A stretch of DNA of 64,000 bases, taken from positions 124,001-188,000 of the forward strand of contig CAVOWQ010000055.1 in the NCBI GenBank assembly GCA_963700195.1, written 5' to 3'. Positions 27,063 to 36,909 of the stretch are shown here, piece after piece. Source of the stretch: AP-15 sp963700195 (GTDB taxonomy: Bacteria > Pseudomonadota > Alphaproteobacteria > ATCC43930 > CGMCC-115725). The notes beneath the pieces are model-generated. The model was not told where the DNA came from. It worked only from the letters and a program-made list of their open reading frames with translations, and ran no database searches. The position numbers were made by a program, and so were the translations under genes. Every line of letters starts with the position of its first letter. The first letter of the stretch is position 1.

Positions 27063-27275
27063 GAGGCGCAATTCATCGACCGGCATTCGGCCTTGCTGAG
27101 GGCTTACCGGCTGCAGGATTGGGCGGCGGCGCTGCGCCTCCTCGATGATGGCCTGCTCGACGCGGCACGCCATCTCGCACCCGTCTACGACCTCTGCCGG
27201 CGGCGGATCGCGCAGTTCCAGATCGAGGCTCCGCCGCAGAACTGGGATGGCGTCTTTACGGCCGAGGAGAAGTGA
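27063..27275 (+). pseudogene. Relic of an adenylate/guanylate cyclase C-terminus
   Basis: Seventy residues reading EAQFIDRHSALLRAYRLQDW then PVYDLCRRRIAQFQIEAPPQ and NWDGVFTAEEK before a stop. This matches the conserved tail that follows the catalytic domain in CHASE2-type class III cyclases (LYRERI..F...PP..WDGV). No catalytic domain precedes it; 26915-27062 gives no further homology. I regard it as the last remnant of a third cyclase gene. Confidence 0.55.
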
Positions 27276-27339
27276 TGCCGGCCACAGGTGCGCGAGTGGA
27301 GGTTGTCAGGACCGCTTCGCGACCTCCGGACTGAGCCGC

Positions 27340-27625
27340 GCGGATCAAGCCAGACGTGGGGCTGCGCCGGGCCGACGCAAGGCGACCAGATCCGCAAACT
27401 CTTCGAGGCCTGCCGGCTGCGCGACGTCCCGATCATCACTTTGGTAAACAAGCTCGACCGCGAAGCCCGCGACCCGTTCGGTCTGCTGGAGAGATTGAGC
27501 AGTCTCTGGCGCTCGACGTGACCCTGGCCTCCTGGCCGATCGGCGTGGGGGCGCGAGCTTCTCGGTACCTATGATTTGTTCGCGGACGCGCTGTTGTTGT
27601 TCGAGCGCAGCGCTGGTGAGAGATT
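27340..27625 (+). pseudogene. prfC: prfC (peptide chain release factor 3) relic, middle part
   Basis: The frame reads IRKLFEACRLRDVPIITLVN then KLDREARDPFGLLE, which is the G4 region (NKLD) of release factor 3. After an indel near 27490 come LALDVTLASWPIGVG and RELLGTYDLFADALLLFERS, the following RF3 segment. Everything N-terminal to IRKLFE and C-terminal to LLLFER is missing. The N-terminal part of the same gene lies 7.7 kb downstream on the same strand (34984-35260). Confidence 0.7.
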
Positions 27626-27630
27626 TAATA

Positions 27631-29485
27631 TCAACGGGTCGTGCCGGTGTAGGGGTCGAGGATCAGCGGGCTCGTATTTGGCCTGTCGTCAAAGTCGAAC
27701 ATGTTGAGGATCGACCCGGCGAACTGATCGAACGAGAACGATCCGAGCGGCTGGCCCGGAGGCAGGGTCGCGCCGTCGATAAAGCCGAGGTCCCAATTGA
27801 CCTCGATAAACCGCAGGCTGGAGGTTTGGTCGGTCGCGGTGTGGTCGATGAAGTTCGACTTGGCCCAGGGCGAGATCACCAAGAACGGCAGCCGCGGACC
27901 ATAGCCGCAGCGGCCGGCGCCCGGCGGTGCGCCGACCGGCGCCGGGCCGCAAACACCCGAGGTAGTGATGGCGCCGGGATCCGCCGGGGTCGTCGAGTTT
28001 GACAGCGGCAAGGCCGGGATGAACGAGTCGTTGGCGTTGGTGTCGTTATTGTCGCCGCCTATACCCGGGATACCCGGGTCCGTCGTGCCACTTATTTGTG
28101 GAGTTATTGACGACCGGTCCGAGCCTGTGGTCATACCAGCCGTCCGAATCGTCGTAATTGATGATCACCGCCGTCTGGCTCCAGAACGGCGATTGCTGCA
28201 GCGCGTTGAGCACATTGACAAGAAACACCTGCTCGAGCAGCGGGTCCGAGTTGCCGGGATGTGCATCCTGGTATCTCGCCGCCTTCAGATACGAGACGGC
28301 CGGCAAATTGCCAGCCTTCAGCGCGCTGAAAAAATCATTGATGTCGTATTGGTGGTTCGCCTGGTCGCTCTTGCCGATTTGCGAGGGCGTATCGGGCGAT
28401 GGCCGCAGATGATGCGGGTTGCGGGTCGAGGTGTAATACTGAAACGGTTGGTGATGCGCGGAGTAGTCCGCTGTCAGTGTGTGTATATTGGTCGTAGGGG
28501 TGCCGCCGTTTATAGGGGTCGGGTTCGGCACGACCAGCACCGGCTGCGACGCGCCGGGCGGGGTGAATTGATGCTGGACGTGCATTGAGCCGCAAACCGC
28601 CGGGGTGGTTGCGGTCGCCGCCACGGTCGGCGTAAATCCGCCTTCGAACCAGCCCCAGGTGACGCCTTTGGCGTTCAGCAAATCGCCGACGTTCTTACCG
28701 GATAGCTGCACCGTGCCCTGGCCGGTTTTGGTGCCGCCCTGGTCGGCGCCGCAATCGTCGAGCGCCGGGTCGGGATCACCGGTGATTGTAACGAGCGGGC
28801 TCGAGGTAGCGATCGCCCCGTGTGAAAACGTCAGGGCGACAACGGCATTGCCGGTCTGGCCCGAGACGAGGTTGACAGCGCCCGGGGTCGACGGGCCGAA
28901 CATGCTGTCATAGGAGTTGTCGTTCATTGCGAAGCGCTGGGCGTAGTTCCACAGCGCCGTGACGGTATTGCCGTCAAAATAGGCCATTACCGTGGACCCG
29001 TCGCTGCGGCAGCCGACGCCGATGTCGCTGGTCGCCTGGACGAATTTGTCCATCAGCCCGCCATTAACGGCTTTTTGTTCGTCTGTGTAGTCGTGATCCA
29101 TGTCGCAGGTGTATGCTTCGGATCGCATGAGCCGGTAGGGCTGTGTGAGGTTCCGGTTATTCGTCAAAAGCCCGGATGTAAGCAAAGTATCGGCCGATGG
29201 TGTGTCGTCGCGCGCAACGAACCTGGGCTCGGGCGGCTGGGTTTCGGGGTTCTCCGCGATCGGGTAAGTCCCGAAATAATGGTCGAAACTTTCGTTCTCC
29301 CCGTAGATAACGACGACGTGCTTGATCGGCGTCTGGGTCGACGGTGACGACGACCCGGCAAAGCCTGGCGACGCCGCGAATGTTGTCAGAACGGTGCTCG
29401 CCGCAAGAGCAGCGAGTTTTTTCTTCCACCTCTCAGAATAATTGGCCAGTGCTATGTTTTGTTGGCGAATGCCATGAATTTTCAT
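27631..29485 (-). CDS. Secreted phospholipase C / acid phosphatase-type phosphoesterase, frameshifted
   Basis: Alkaline-phosphatase-superfamily phosphoesterase (PF04185-like) that would release phosphate from lipids or phosphomonoesters outside the cytoplasm. The N-terminus has a signal segment (LAALAASTVLTTFAASPGFA), then the metal/nucleophile region IKHVVVIYGENESFDHYFGT. The frame to 28085 ends with VIINYDDSDGWYDHRLGPVV, the second metal motif. After one indel near 28085 the C-terminal frame has PRLPFLVISPWAKSNFIDHT and FIEVNWDLGF, ending at 27631. About 610 residues once repaired. It diverges from the imelysin gene and is the first of two such enzymes in this block. Confidence 0.85.
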
Positions 29486-29783
29486 ATTCCCCCCAACGAG
29501 CTGGTTCGCTCGCCCTCGTGGTTTGAAACGCGCATCGCGCCACCAGCCGCTGATCGCCGCGGACCGAATGGCGCGTGCCGGTTGAGGGTAGCCCGTCGGG
29601 GTTACAGTTTTATGCTGGATTTATGTCAATTTACTGCGGAGCTCCGCAAGGGAACCGTCATAAAAGTGTCAAGCGAGGCGGCTAAATATGTTTGCACGTC
29701 GCTTGAGCAGCCTGCAGCAATCCTGCAGGTCAGTATCTTGGGGGTGGATCCTGGGATCACGGCAGCCGAAACGCACTGGCTTG

Positions 29784-30551
29784 ATGGTGACCGCCGCTAT
29801 TATGCTTGTGGTCGCGCGGTCGTCGCCGATTCTGGCGGAGCCCCTCGCGGACGCCGCCGAACATTATCGGCCGCTCATGGCGGAGCAGATCGACCAATCG
29901 CTTGCCGGCGCGCGCCTGCTGCGCGAGCGCCTTGCGGCCGGCGATCTCGAAGGGGCGAAGACGGCGTGGATCGACGCGCGCATTGGCTGGGAGCGTGCGG
30001 AGGTGTTTACCAGCGGGTTTGTCCCCGACCTCGATCGCGAGATCGATGCCTGGCCCAATGCGCTATTGGGCTTCCACGCGATCGAGGCGAAGCTGTTCGG
30101 CGCCAAGCAGACCGATGTCCAGCAAGAGACGGACGCGCTGATCTTTCACCTCGAAGACTTGGACGTGAAGGTCCAGCATCTTCAATTGCTGCCGCAGCGG
30201 CTGCTCAACGGCATGGCGCGGCTCGCCTATGAGGTCGGCGAGAGTAAAGCGGATGGCGGCGAATCGAGTTTCAGTGGCACTTCGCTCAACGACATGCGCA
30301 ACAATGTCGATGGGATCGAGCTGGCCTACCGAACCACTTTCGCTGGGGCCGTCGAGGTAGGCGATCCGAAGCTCGCGGCGGTGATCCGGGAGAAGATCGA
30401 GCAGTTGAAGGCGCTGGTGGACGTGTCCGATCTGAAGAGCCTCGAGCCCGAGAAGCTTCGCGCGGCGAGCGAGGAGCTGATCGTCGTATTGCAGATCGCC
30501 GCACCGAAGATCGGGTTGCGATCGCCCTCGCTCGAAGAAATCGCGCAGTGA
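29784..30551 (+). CDS. Imelysin-like / EfeO-type periplasmic iron-binding protein
   Basis: Predicted periplasmic M75-family protein. ATG at 29784 starts a signal peptide (VTAAIMLVVARSSPILAEPL); an upstream start at 29688 would add 32 basic residues and is less likely. The mature part has GWERAEVFTSGFVPDLDREI and DAWPNALLGFHAIEAKLFG, containing the GxHxxE iron-binding motif of the family. Members such as EfeO bind and deliver iron. Its TGA overlaps the ATG of the di-haem gene (TGATG), so the two proteins are co-translated and probably act together at the outer face of the inner membrane. Confidence 0.85.
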   Translation: MVTAAIMLVVARSSPILAEPLADAAEHYRPLMAEQIDQSLAGARLLRERLAAGDLEGAKTAWIDARIGWERAEVFTSGFVPDLDREIDAWPNALLGFHAIEAKLFGAKQTDVQQETDALIFHLEDLDVKVQHLQLLPQRLLNGMARLAYEVGESKADGGESSFSGTSLNDMRNNVDGIELAYRTTFAGAVEVGDPKLAAVIREKIEQLKALVDVSDLKSLEPEKLRAASEELIVVLQIAAPKIGLRSPSLEEIAQ

Positions 30552-31966
30552 TGGTGAAAAGGCTCGTGCGCCGCGGGCGAATTCCCGTTGCCGCGCCGTT
30601 GCTCGCGGCATCGACGACAGCGGCGCTGCTGCTGTTTGCTGCGGCTTCTCATGCGCCTGCATTTCCCGTGCACGGACAGCAAACGTTCCTGCCGGTCGGA
30701 ACCGAGCTCAATGAAGACGCGCTGTCACAGCCGCGCGAAATCTTCAAATCGGAGGCGATCGGCGGCGCCAAATCTTATCTGGTCAATTTGGGCGATCTGG
30801 CGTTCAGCTCCCCGACGATCCTGGGCGGGCTAGCGCGGCAGGCCGGCATCAGCTGCAACACCTGCCACGTGCACGGCGCCTCCAATCCCAAGCTCTACAT
30901 TCCCGGCCTGTCGAAGCGCCCGGGCACGTTCGACACGACGGGCGGCTTGTTCAACGGCAAGGCCGACAACCACGCGCTCGATCCGGTGAGGATCCCGAGC
31001 CTGCGCGGCGCCCGCTATCTGGCTCCCTACGGTCATGACGGGCGGATGGCGTCGCTGCGTGATTTCGTTCGCAACGTCATCGTCAACGAGTTCGCCGGCC
31101 TCGAGCCCTCTCCGGCAGTGCTCGACGCTATCGTCGTCTACATTCAGGACATTGATTTCCTGCCGAACCCGAGTCTCGGTCCAGGAGGGCGCCTGACGGC
31201 GCTGGCGAGTGCCGCCGAACGACGCGGCGAAACGCTGTTTGCCAAACCGTTCCCGCACGATCCGGGGCTCAGTTGCGCCGGCTGCCATGCGCCCTCGGCC
31301 GCCTTTGTCGATCATCGGCAGCACGATGTCGGCTCCGGCGGGTTGTATAGGACGCCGACTTTACTAAACTCCGATTTCAACGCCCCTTACTTTCACGACG
31401 GGCGATACGACACCTATGATCAGGTAGTCGCGCATTTCGATCGCGTGTTCGACCTCGGTCTGTCGCCCGAGGATCAGCGCGATCTCATTGCCTATCTGAC
31501 CGCGGTCGGCGACGGCGCGCGGCCTTATGAGAATGACGGCGTGGCGGCCGACCTCAAAGAAATCAGCGATTTTGCCAGCACATTAGCCACTGCGATACCG
31601 GCGCATGACAAGGACATCGTTTCGCTTACGGTAAACACGGTCGGCCCAGAGCTGCGCGAACTGACCGAGGCTTTCCCCGACGCGAAGGACACGTCGGTTT
31701 CCGGCGGCCAGCAAGAGCGCGCGCTCGCGCGCATGGCGCTGAAGGAGCTCGTGCTGGTGCTGCGACGGATAGATCTGGCGGTGTCAGCCGAACGCTTTGA
31801 CGAGGCCGCCACCGAGTACCGCAATTTTCGTAAGCTGATGGCGTCCGCCGTGCCGATGGTGCTGACCAACGCGCAGCCGTGGTCGCTGTTCAACCCCGCG
31901 ATCCACGAAGCACATTACACTGCGCTGAGACAAATGATCCAAACCGCGAACCGCCCCTCGCCCTGA
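30551..31966 (+). CDS. MauG/di-haem cytochrome c peroxidase-like protein
   Basis: Exported redox protein of 471 residues. An N-terminal hydrophobic segment (LLAASTTAALLLFAAASHAP) precedes two c-type haem sites, ISCNTCHVHG (about residue 98) and LSCAGCHAPSAAF (about residue 243). RIPSLRGARYLAPYGHDGRM and YRTPTLLNSDFNAPYFHDGR are the typical distal segments of MauG/CCP proteins. A C-terminal helical part (about residues 340-470) is longer than in classical peroxidases. Coupled to the imelysin gene by a TGATG overlap. A role in iron oxidation for uptake, as in EfeB-EfeO pairs, is an inference from this fusion-like arrangement. Confidence 0.85.
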   Translation: MVKRLVRRGRIPVAAPLLAASTTAALLLFAAASHAPAFPVHGQQTFLPVGTELNEDALSQPREIFKSEAIGGAKSYLVNLGDLAFSSPTILGGLARQAGISCNTCHVHGASNPKLYIPGLSKRPGTFDTTGGLFNGKADNHALDPVRIPSLRGARYLAPYGHDGRMASLRDFVRNVIVNEFAGLEPSPAVLDAIVVYIQDIDFLPNPSLGPGGRLTALASAAERRGETLFAKPFPHDPGLSCAGCHAPSAAFVDHRQHDVGSGGLYRTPTLLNSDFNAPYFHDGRYDTYDQVVAHFDRVFDLGLSPEDQRDLIAYLTAVGDGARPYENDGVAADLKEISDFASTLATAIPAHDKDIVSLTVNTVGPELRELTEAFPDAKDTSVSGGQQERALARMALKELVLVLRRIDLAVSAERFDEAATEYRNFRKLMASAVPMVLTNAQPWSLFNPAIHEAHYTALRQMIQTANRPSP

Positions 31967-32102
31967 TCCGAGCTCGCACTCTCGCCGACGTTCTTTCCCG
32001 ATCCCCGGCTTTAATTTCTCAAATTTGTAACAAACCCGATACATTTCTGTCATCCCTGGTAACCTTAATTGCCGCCGCCATTGGTTGATTAGGGAGGGAA
32101 TT

Positions 32103-34128
32103 ATGCGGTCAGCGGTGGAGAGCAGGAAAGTTTGGATGGGCAAGATTGCCCTGTGTACTTCGGTCGTAGCGCTGTCCGTTTTTGGCTTTGCCGCGACCGG
32201 CGGTAGCGCCGATGCGGTCAACGGTTCCGACGCTGCGAACTCCGTGCAGACGGAGAGCCCGATCAAGCACGTGATCATCCTGATCGGTGAGAACCGCGGG
32301 CTCGACCATACGTTCGGTGTCTACAAGCCAAAGGGCAAAGGTCAGACGATCTCGAACATTTTGTCGAAGGGGATTGTCAACGAGGACGGAAGCCCAGGGC
32401 CGAATTACGGCTTGGCCGCCCAATACGCGGTTTCACCGCAGTCCGCTTTCTATATCGGACCGCCGGACAGCGCCAAGACCGCTTACGACACCACGACCAA
32501 TCTGATGCCGCAGCCCAATACTAATGGCGCGCCGCAGGCACCCTACACGACGATAGTCAATTCCGCCGGCACGAATTACGAAACCGGACCGTTCACGACG
32601 ATTTCCCCGGAACCGGACATCCAACCGGAATATGCGTCCCTGCTGACGACTGGAGCCACTGGCCTGCCGACCGGCACGCTCGATACGCGCGTCCCGGGCG
32701 CCGGCAAGCTGCCGCCCGGCCCCTTCGTACTTCAAGGACCCAACATCAGCGACGACGACTATACCGGCGACATGACGCACCGCTACTACCAAGCGATTCA
32801 GCAGCAGGACTGTAGCCTGGCCAATGCAACTAAGAACAATCCGACCGGCTGCTTGAATGATCTCTTTGCTTTTGTAATGGCGACCTATTCCGCCACTAAT
32901 CAAAGCGCCGGCAACGAAATGGGTTTTTACAACGCCGAGCAGGAACAGGCGACGCTTCTGAAGACCCTGGCCGATCGGTTCACGCTGAGCGACAATTTTC
33001 ATCAGTCGTTTCTCGGTGGAACCGGCGCCAACCACTTCATGTTCGGCACTGGCGATGCGGGGTTCTGGAGCGACGGCGACTGGCAACCCGGTTATGCCGC
33101 CCTCGTCGTTGATTGCGAACCCCAACCCAAAGCCGAATACCGTGAACACCTATACTGCCGACAATGCCTTCAGCAATTGCTCGGACATCACTCAGCCGGG
33201 TGTCCTACCGATCATCCAATACCTCGAGAGCCTGCCCTACAACGCCGAGCCGAATTGTGCGGAAAACAGCTATTATATGTTGGACAACACGAACCCCGGC
33301 TTTCTCCCAAACGGTACGGTCGTTCCGGCAGTCCAGAACGCGCTTCCGCCCTCCTCGGTGAGGACCATCGGGGACGCGCTCACGGAAAAGAGCATCTCGT
33401 GGGCTTATTTCGGCGGATCCTACAACGACGCAGTCATTCTCGCGGACGAGGCCGTCGCCGCAAACCCATCAAACCCCAGTTTGACCATGGCAGCCCTCGC
33501 CGATCCCGCCCACGCCCTCGGCGTGACGTACTGCCAGATCTGCAATCCATTCCAGTATTCGGCGTCGAATATGGGCGACCCGGAACAACGCGCGGCGCAC
33601 ATCAAAGACACTGCGGACCTGATCACCGACATCGAGCAAAACACCCTCCCCTCGGTGTCTGTCGGGAAGCCCGACGGCCTGCTGGACGGTCATCCGCAGA
33701 GCTCCAAGGTCGATCTGTTCGAGGCTTATGTTCAAAACATTCTCGATGCGCTGGAGGCCAATCCGAGCCTCAAAGCCGAGACGGCGGTATTCATCACCTG
33801 GGACGAGGCGGGCGGATACTGGGATTCGGGGTTCATTCAGCCGATCGATTATTTTGGCGACGGCCCGCGGATCCCGTTGCTCGTGCTCTCGCCGTACTCG
33901 ACCGGGGGCAAGGTCAATCACGCCTATGCAGATCACGTCTCGCTGCTTAAGTTCATCGAGCGCAACTGGAACCTCCAGCCGCTGACCGATCGCAGCCGGG
34001 ACAATTTGCCCAATCCGAAGAGCAAAAGGAGCAATCCTTACGTGCCCACCAATATGCCGGCGCTCGACGATTTGTTCGACACGTTCGACTTTGCCTCGGG
34101 CCCCGTCAACCAGCCCTTCACCGAGTGA
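32103..34128 (+). CDS. Secreted phospholipase C-type phosphoesterase (second), frameshifted
   Basis: Larger paralogue of the enzyme at 27631-29485. ATG at 32103 follows GGGAGGG; the signal peptide is in ALCTSVVALSVFGFAATGGS. IKHVIILIGENRGLDHTFGV is the first metal motif, then FTLSDNFHQSFLGGTGANHF. The frame breaks near 33095; the second frame holds TAVFITWDEAGGYWDSGFIQ, RIPLLVLSPYSTGGKVNHAY and SLLKFIERNWNL, ending at 34128. About 675 residues once repaired. Expected to be periplasmic or extracellular and to release phosphate or cleave phospholipid head groups. It sits 136 bp after the di-haem gene on the same strand. Confidence 0.85.
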
Positions 34129-34150
34129 CATTGCCGGCGTGGACTGTCGT

Positions 34151-34849
34151 ATGACACTGGCGCCGATCGCGGCTAGAGCCTTGGTCGGCGCCGTTCGCTT
34201 GTTACAAGGAACGACGATCTGGCCGTTCCTGCTCGGCATCTTCGTTGGCTTAGGATTGCCGGGCTCCTTGGGCGCGGCACAGCAGTTTTCGGCGGACCTA
34301 GTCGGCAAGAGCGCCGGCAAGATCTATGTTTCGAACAGCAAAGTCCGCATCGAGACTTCCGATTTCCCGGGCGGTCTCTTTCTGTTGGACGGCAACGCCC
34401 ATACCGCCTATTTCGTAAAACCGGCCCAGCGGGTCTGGATGGACGCGAAGCGGTCGACCTGGCTGACGCAGATCCTCGTTCCGCTCGACCCTGACGACCC
34501 ATGTAAGCAATGGCAGGCGATGGCGGAGATCGCCGGGGCCGCGGACCAGGGCAAGCAGTGGCGGTGCCATCGGCTCGGCCCAGAAAGCGCCGGTGGACGC
34601 GAGCCGATAAAATACCGAGCGATATCGCCGGAGGGTATTTCCTCTTACTGCTTGATCGATCCGCAGCTCGGGTTTGCGGTAAGCATTGCTCGCGAGGATG
34701 GCGTAAAGATCGAACTTGCGAATGTCCAGCAAGGGCCTCCGCCCTCGAATTTATTCGAAATCCCCACCAATCTCCGCAAATTCGATCCGCATCAGCTGAT
34801 CGACCGTATCAAGCAAAGCGACGTATGGGTGGAGCCGCATAATCGGTAA
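34151..34849 (+). CDS. Exported protein, possibly lipoprotein-carrier-like fold
   Basis: A 232-residue product beginning at ATG 34151, with an N-terminal hydrophobic segment (WPFLLGIFVGLGLPGSLGAA). The mature part reads QQFSADLVGKSAGKIYVSNS then KVRIETSDFPGGLFLLDGNA, the pattern of LolA-like/DUF4412 proteins that bind a substrate in a half-barrel; a later part has YKAISP-like and FEIPTNLRKFDPHQLIDRI segments. It lies 22 bp after the second phosphoesterase and is probably in its operon. The fold assignment is tentative. Confidence 0.6.
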   Translation: MTLAPIAARALVGAVRLLQGTTIWPFLLGIFVGLGLPGSLGAAQQFSADLVGKSAGKIYVSNSKVRIETSDFPGGLFLLDGNAHTAYFVKPAQRVWMDAKRSTWLTQILVPLDPDDPCKQWQAMAEIAGAADQGKQWRCHRLGPESAGGREPIKYRAISPEGISSYCLIDPQLGFAVSIAREDGVKIELANVQQGPPPSNLFEIPTNLRKFDPHQLIDRIKQSDVWVEPHNR

Positions 34850-34983
34850 GAGGCGTACATGGAGCCTCTGTAGCTGGTTCTTGGCAACTATTGGGGGCGC
34901 GCATCATAAAGCCTTCGGCTGCCGACCCAGCGGGATCGCTTGCCAACGACGGCCCCATATCTGCCAACAGCTTAAGCCGATTG

Positions 34984-35260
34984 ATGAGCACCCTGACCGA
35001 CGAGATTGCGCGCCGGCGCACGTTTGCGATCATCTCGCATCGCGACGCCCACAAGAACCACTTTTGACCGCGAAATTGCTGCTGTTTGGCGGGGCAATCC
35101 AGTCAGGGCGCGCGGCGAGCGGCGGCGGGTGCGCTCGGATTGGGTAGCGGTCGAGCGTGACCGCGGCATCTCGGTCTCATCGGCGGTGATCAGCTTTGAG
35201 CATCAGAGGGGTTGCCTTCATCTCTTGCACACCCCTGAGCCATCAGGATTTCAGTGCGTC
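34984..35260 (+). pseudogene. prfC: prfC (release factor 3) relic, N-terminal part
   Basis: ATG at 34984 begins MSTLTDEIARRRTFAIISHR, the RF3 N-terminus. The P-loop that should read DAGKTT is DAHKNH, and two indels follow. In the other frames TAKLLLFGGAIQSG, RVRSDWVAVERDRGISVSSA and a damaged LLHTPEPSGFQ (for LLDTPGHQDFS) continue RF3. Substitution of the P-loop glycine together with several indels argues for real decay, not only read errors. The next RF3 segment is found 7.7 kb upstream. 34850-34983 holds nothing recognised. Confidence 0.75.
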
Positions 35261-35425
35261 GGGTGAATGCAACCCGCCGCTTTCATCCTTGTGTCGTGTT
35301 ATGAAGGCGAAATTTATTGCCTCGCAGGGGTCACTGTTAAACGGCGGAGGAGCGCTATCCCCGCAGCAGGATCGCCGGGTAAACGATGTTCGGGCTAAGG
35401 TATCAGCATCCGGGAGGGGGTGTGC

Positions 35426-36715
35426 ATGGAAGCGCGGGTCATCAGCAAGGTCAGCCGGCGGATCGTGCCGTTCGTGGCGCTCTGCTACTTTGTCTGCTTC
35501 CTCGATCGCGTCAATGTCGGTTTCGCCGCGCTCGAGATGAACAAGGATCTCGGCTTCACCGCGACAATGTTCGGTTGGGGCGCCGGCATCTTCTTCTTCG
35601 GATATTTTTTCTTCGAAGTGCCGAGCAATTTGGCGCTCGAGCGGTTCGGGGCTCGGCTGTGGATCGCCCGGATCATGGTGACCTGGGGCCTCTTGTCGGC
35701 CGCGATGGCATTGATCTGGAACGGATGGAGCTTTCTCGTCATCCGCTTCTTGCTGGGTGCCGCCGAGGCCGGCTTCTTCCCTGGGATCATTCTGTTCCTG
35801 ACTTACTGGTTCCCGGCGCAGTATCGGGCTCGCATGGTCGGCCGCTTCATGGCCGCGATCCCGATCTCGACGGTGATCGGCGCCCCGCTATCCGGCCTGA
35901 TCCTCGGAATGGACGGGATATGGGGGCTCAAGGGTTGGCAGTGGCTGTTCATTTGCGAGGGCCTGCCGACGGTTCTGCTTGGCCTTGTCGTGATGTTTTA
36001 CCTGACCGACGGTCCCGCGAAGGCGCATTGGCTCGCCGCCGGTGAGCGCGACTGGCTGATCGACCGCTTGCGCCGCGAGCGGATGGTCCGCGAGGCTCAC
36101 GCAAGACACACGCTCTGGGAGGCGCTGGCCCATCCCCGGGTGCTGCTGCTGAGCCTGGCTTATTTCGGCACCGCAGCAGCCAGTTACGCCTTGAGCTTTT
36201 GGTTGCCGACGATCGTCAAGGATTTTGGCGTCACCAATTTTCAGACCGGGCTGATCACCGCGGTTCCTTACGTGGTCGGCGCGGTTGCGGTATTCCTATG
36301 GCCCCTCCTCTCCGACCGGATGGGCGAGCGGAAATGGAACACCGCCCTGGCCTTCCTGGTCACCGCCGGCGGGCTCGCGCTGTCGACCTATTTCCCGGAT
36401 CCGCTGCAAAAGATGACGGTGCTGTCGATCTGCGCAGTCGGTCTCTTCGCAATCGCGCCGTTGTTCTGGACATTGCCGACCGCGTTCCTCAGCGGCACCG
36501 CCGCGGCCGGCGGCATCGCCCTGATCAATTCGATCGGGAATCTCGCAGGATTTGCCGCCCCGTATGCTATGGGCTACCTGAAGGACGCGACCGGCGACTT
36601 CACTGCCGGCCTATTGGCGGTCGCGTTCTTCCCGTTCTTGTCGGCCATTCTCGTGCTGATCCTCGGCCACAATCCGGCGCTCGAACGCGGCGCCATCGCA
36701 GAGGGAGCACACTAG
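35426..36715 (+). CDS. MFS transporter, anion:cation symporter family
   Basis: Twelve-helix permease of about 429 residues. The N-terminus reads RRIVPFVALCYFVCFLDRVN then VGFAALEMNKDLGFT, the signature of the ACS family (phthalate, tartrate, 4-hydroxyphenylacetate and similar organic acid permeases). RFLLGAAEAGFFPGIILFLT and the basic loop after the sixth helix are typical. ATG at 35426 follows GGGAGGGGG; the GTG six bases earlier is less likely. It stands alone on the plus strand. The substrate is unknown, probably an aromatic or hydroxy acid. Confidence 0.87.
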   Translation: MEARVISKVSRRIVPFVALCYFVCFLDRVNVGFAALEMNKDLGFTATMFGWGAGIFFFGYFFFEVPSNLALERFGARLWIARIMVTWGLLSAAMALIWNGWSFLVIRFLLGAAEAGFFPGIILFLTYWFPAQYRARMVGRFMAAIPISTVIGAPLSGLILGMDGIWGLKGWQWLFICEGLPTVLLGLVVMFYLTDGPAKAHWLAAGERDWLIDRLRRERMVREAHARHTLWEALAHPRVLLLSLAYFGTAAASYALSFWLPTIVKDFGVTNFQTGLITAVPYVVGAVAVFLWPLLSDRMGERKWNTALAFLVTAGGLALSTYFPDPLQKMTVLSICAVGLFAIAPLFWTLPTAFLSGTAAAGGIALINSIGNLAGFAAPYAMGYLKDATGDFTAGLLAVAFFPFLSAILVLILGHNPALERGAIAEGAH

Positions 36716-36724
36716 CTACGCAAA

Positions 36725-36877
36725 CTAAGGACGTGCACAGCCTTCGAAGGCGTTGTGGGGACAAGAGAACCCGCCGCCTGGATCTGGTCCGAGATACGCA
36801 TTCCCGGCCCCTGATCCGCACCCGGCGAGCAGTAGCGTTAGAACAACCGCGAAAGGTGCAAATCTCGACGCCCTCAT
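36725..36877 (-). CDS. Putative 50-residue lipoprotein
   Basis: ATG at 36877 starts MRASRFAPFAVVLTLLLAGC, a compact lipoprotein signal peptide with lipobox LAGC. The rest (GSGAGNAYLGPDPGGGFSCP then HNAFEGCARP) has two further cysteines, is glycine-rich and ends at TAG. No strong ribosome site is visible, but it lies 32 bp after ridA on the same strand and could be co-transcribed. No family recognised; the lipobox is the main support. Confidence 0.45.
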   Translation of the reverse strand: MRASRFAPFAVVLTLLLAGCGSGAGNAYLGPDPGGGFSCPHNAFEGCARP

Positions 36878-36909
36878 AGGCGAGAGGACCGCGCCGGGCT
36901 TGCGGAAGC

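Noticed and set aside
35215..35262. Inverted complement near AGAGGGGTTG and CACACCCCTGAG as a terminator
   Set aside because: The arms are imperfect, no T-run follows, and the bases are explained by the decayed prfC coding sequence.
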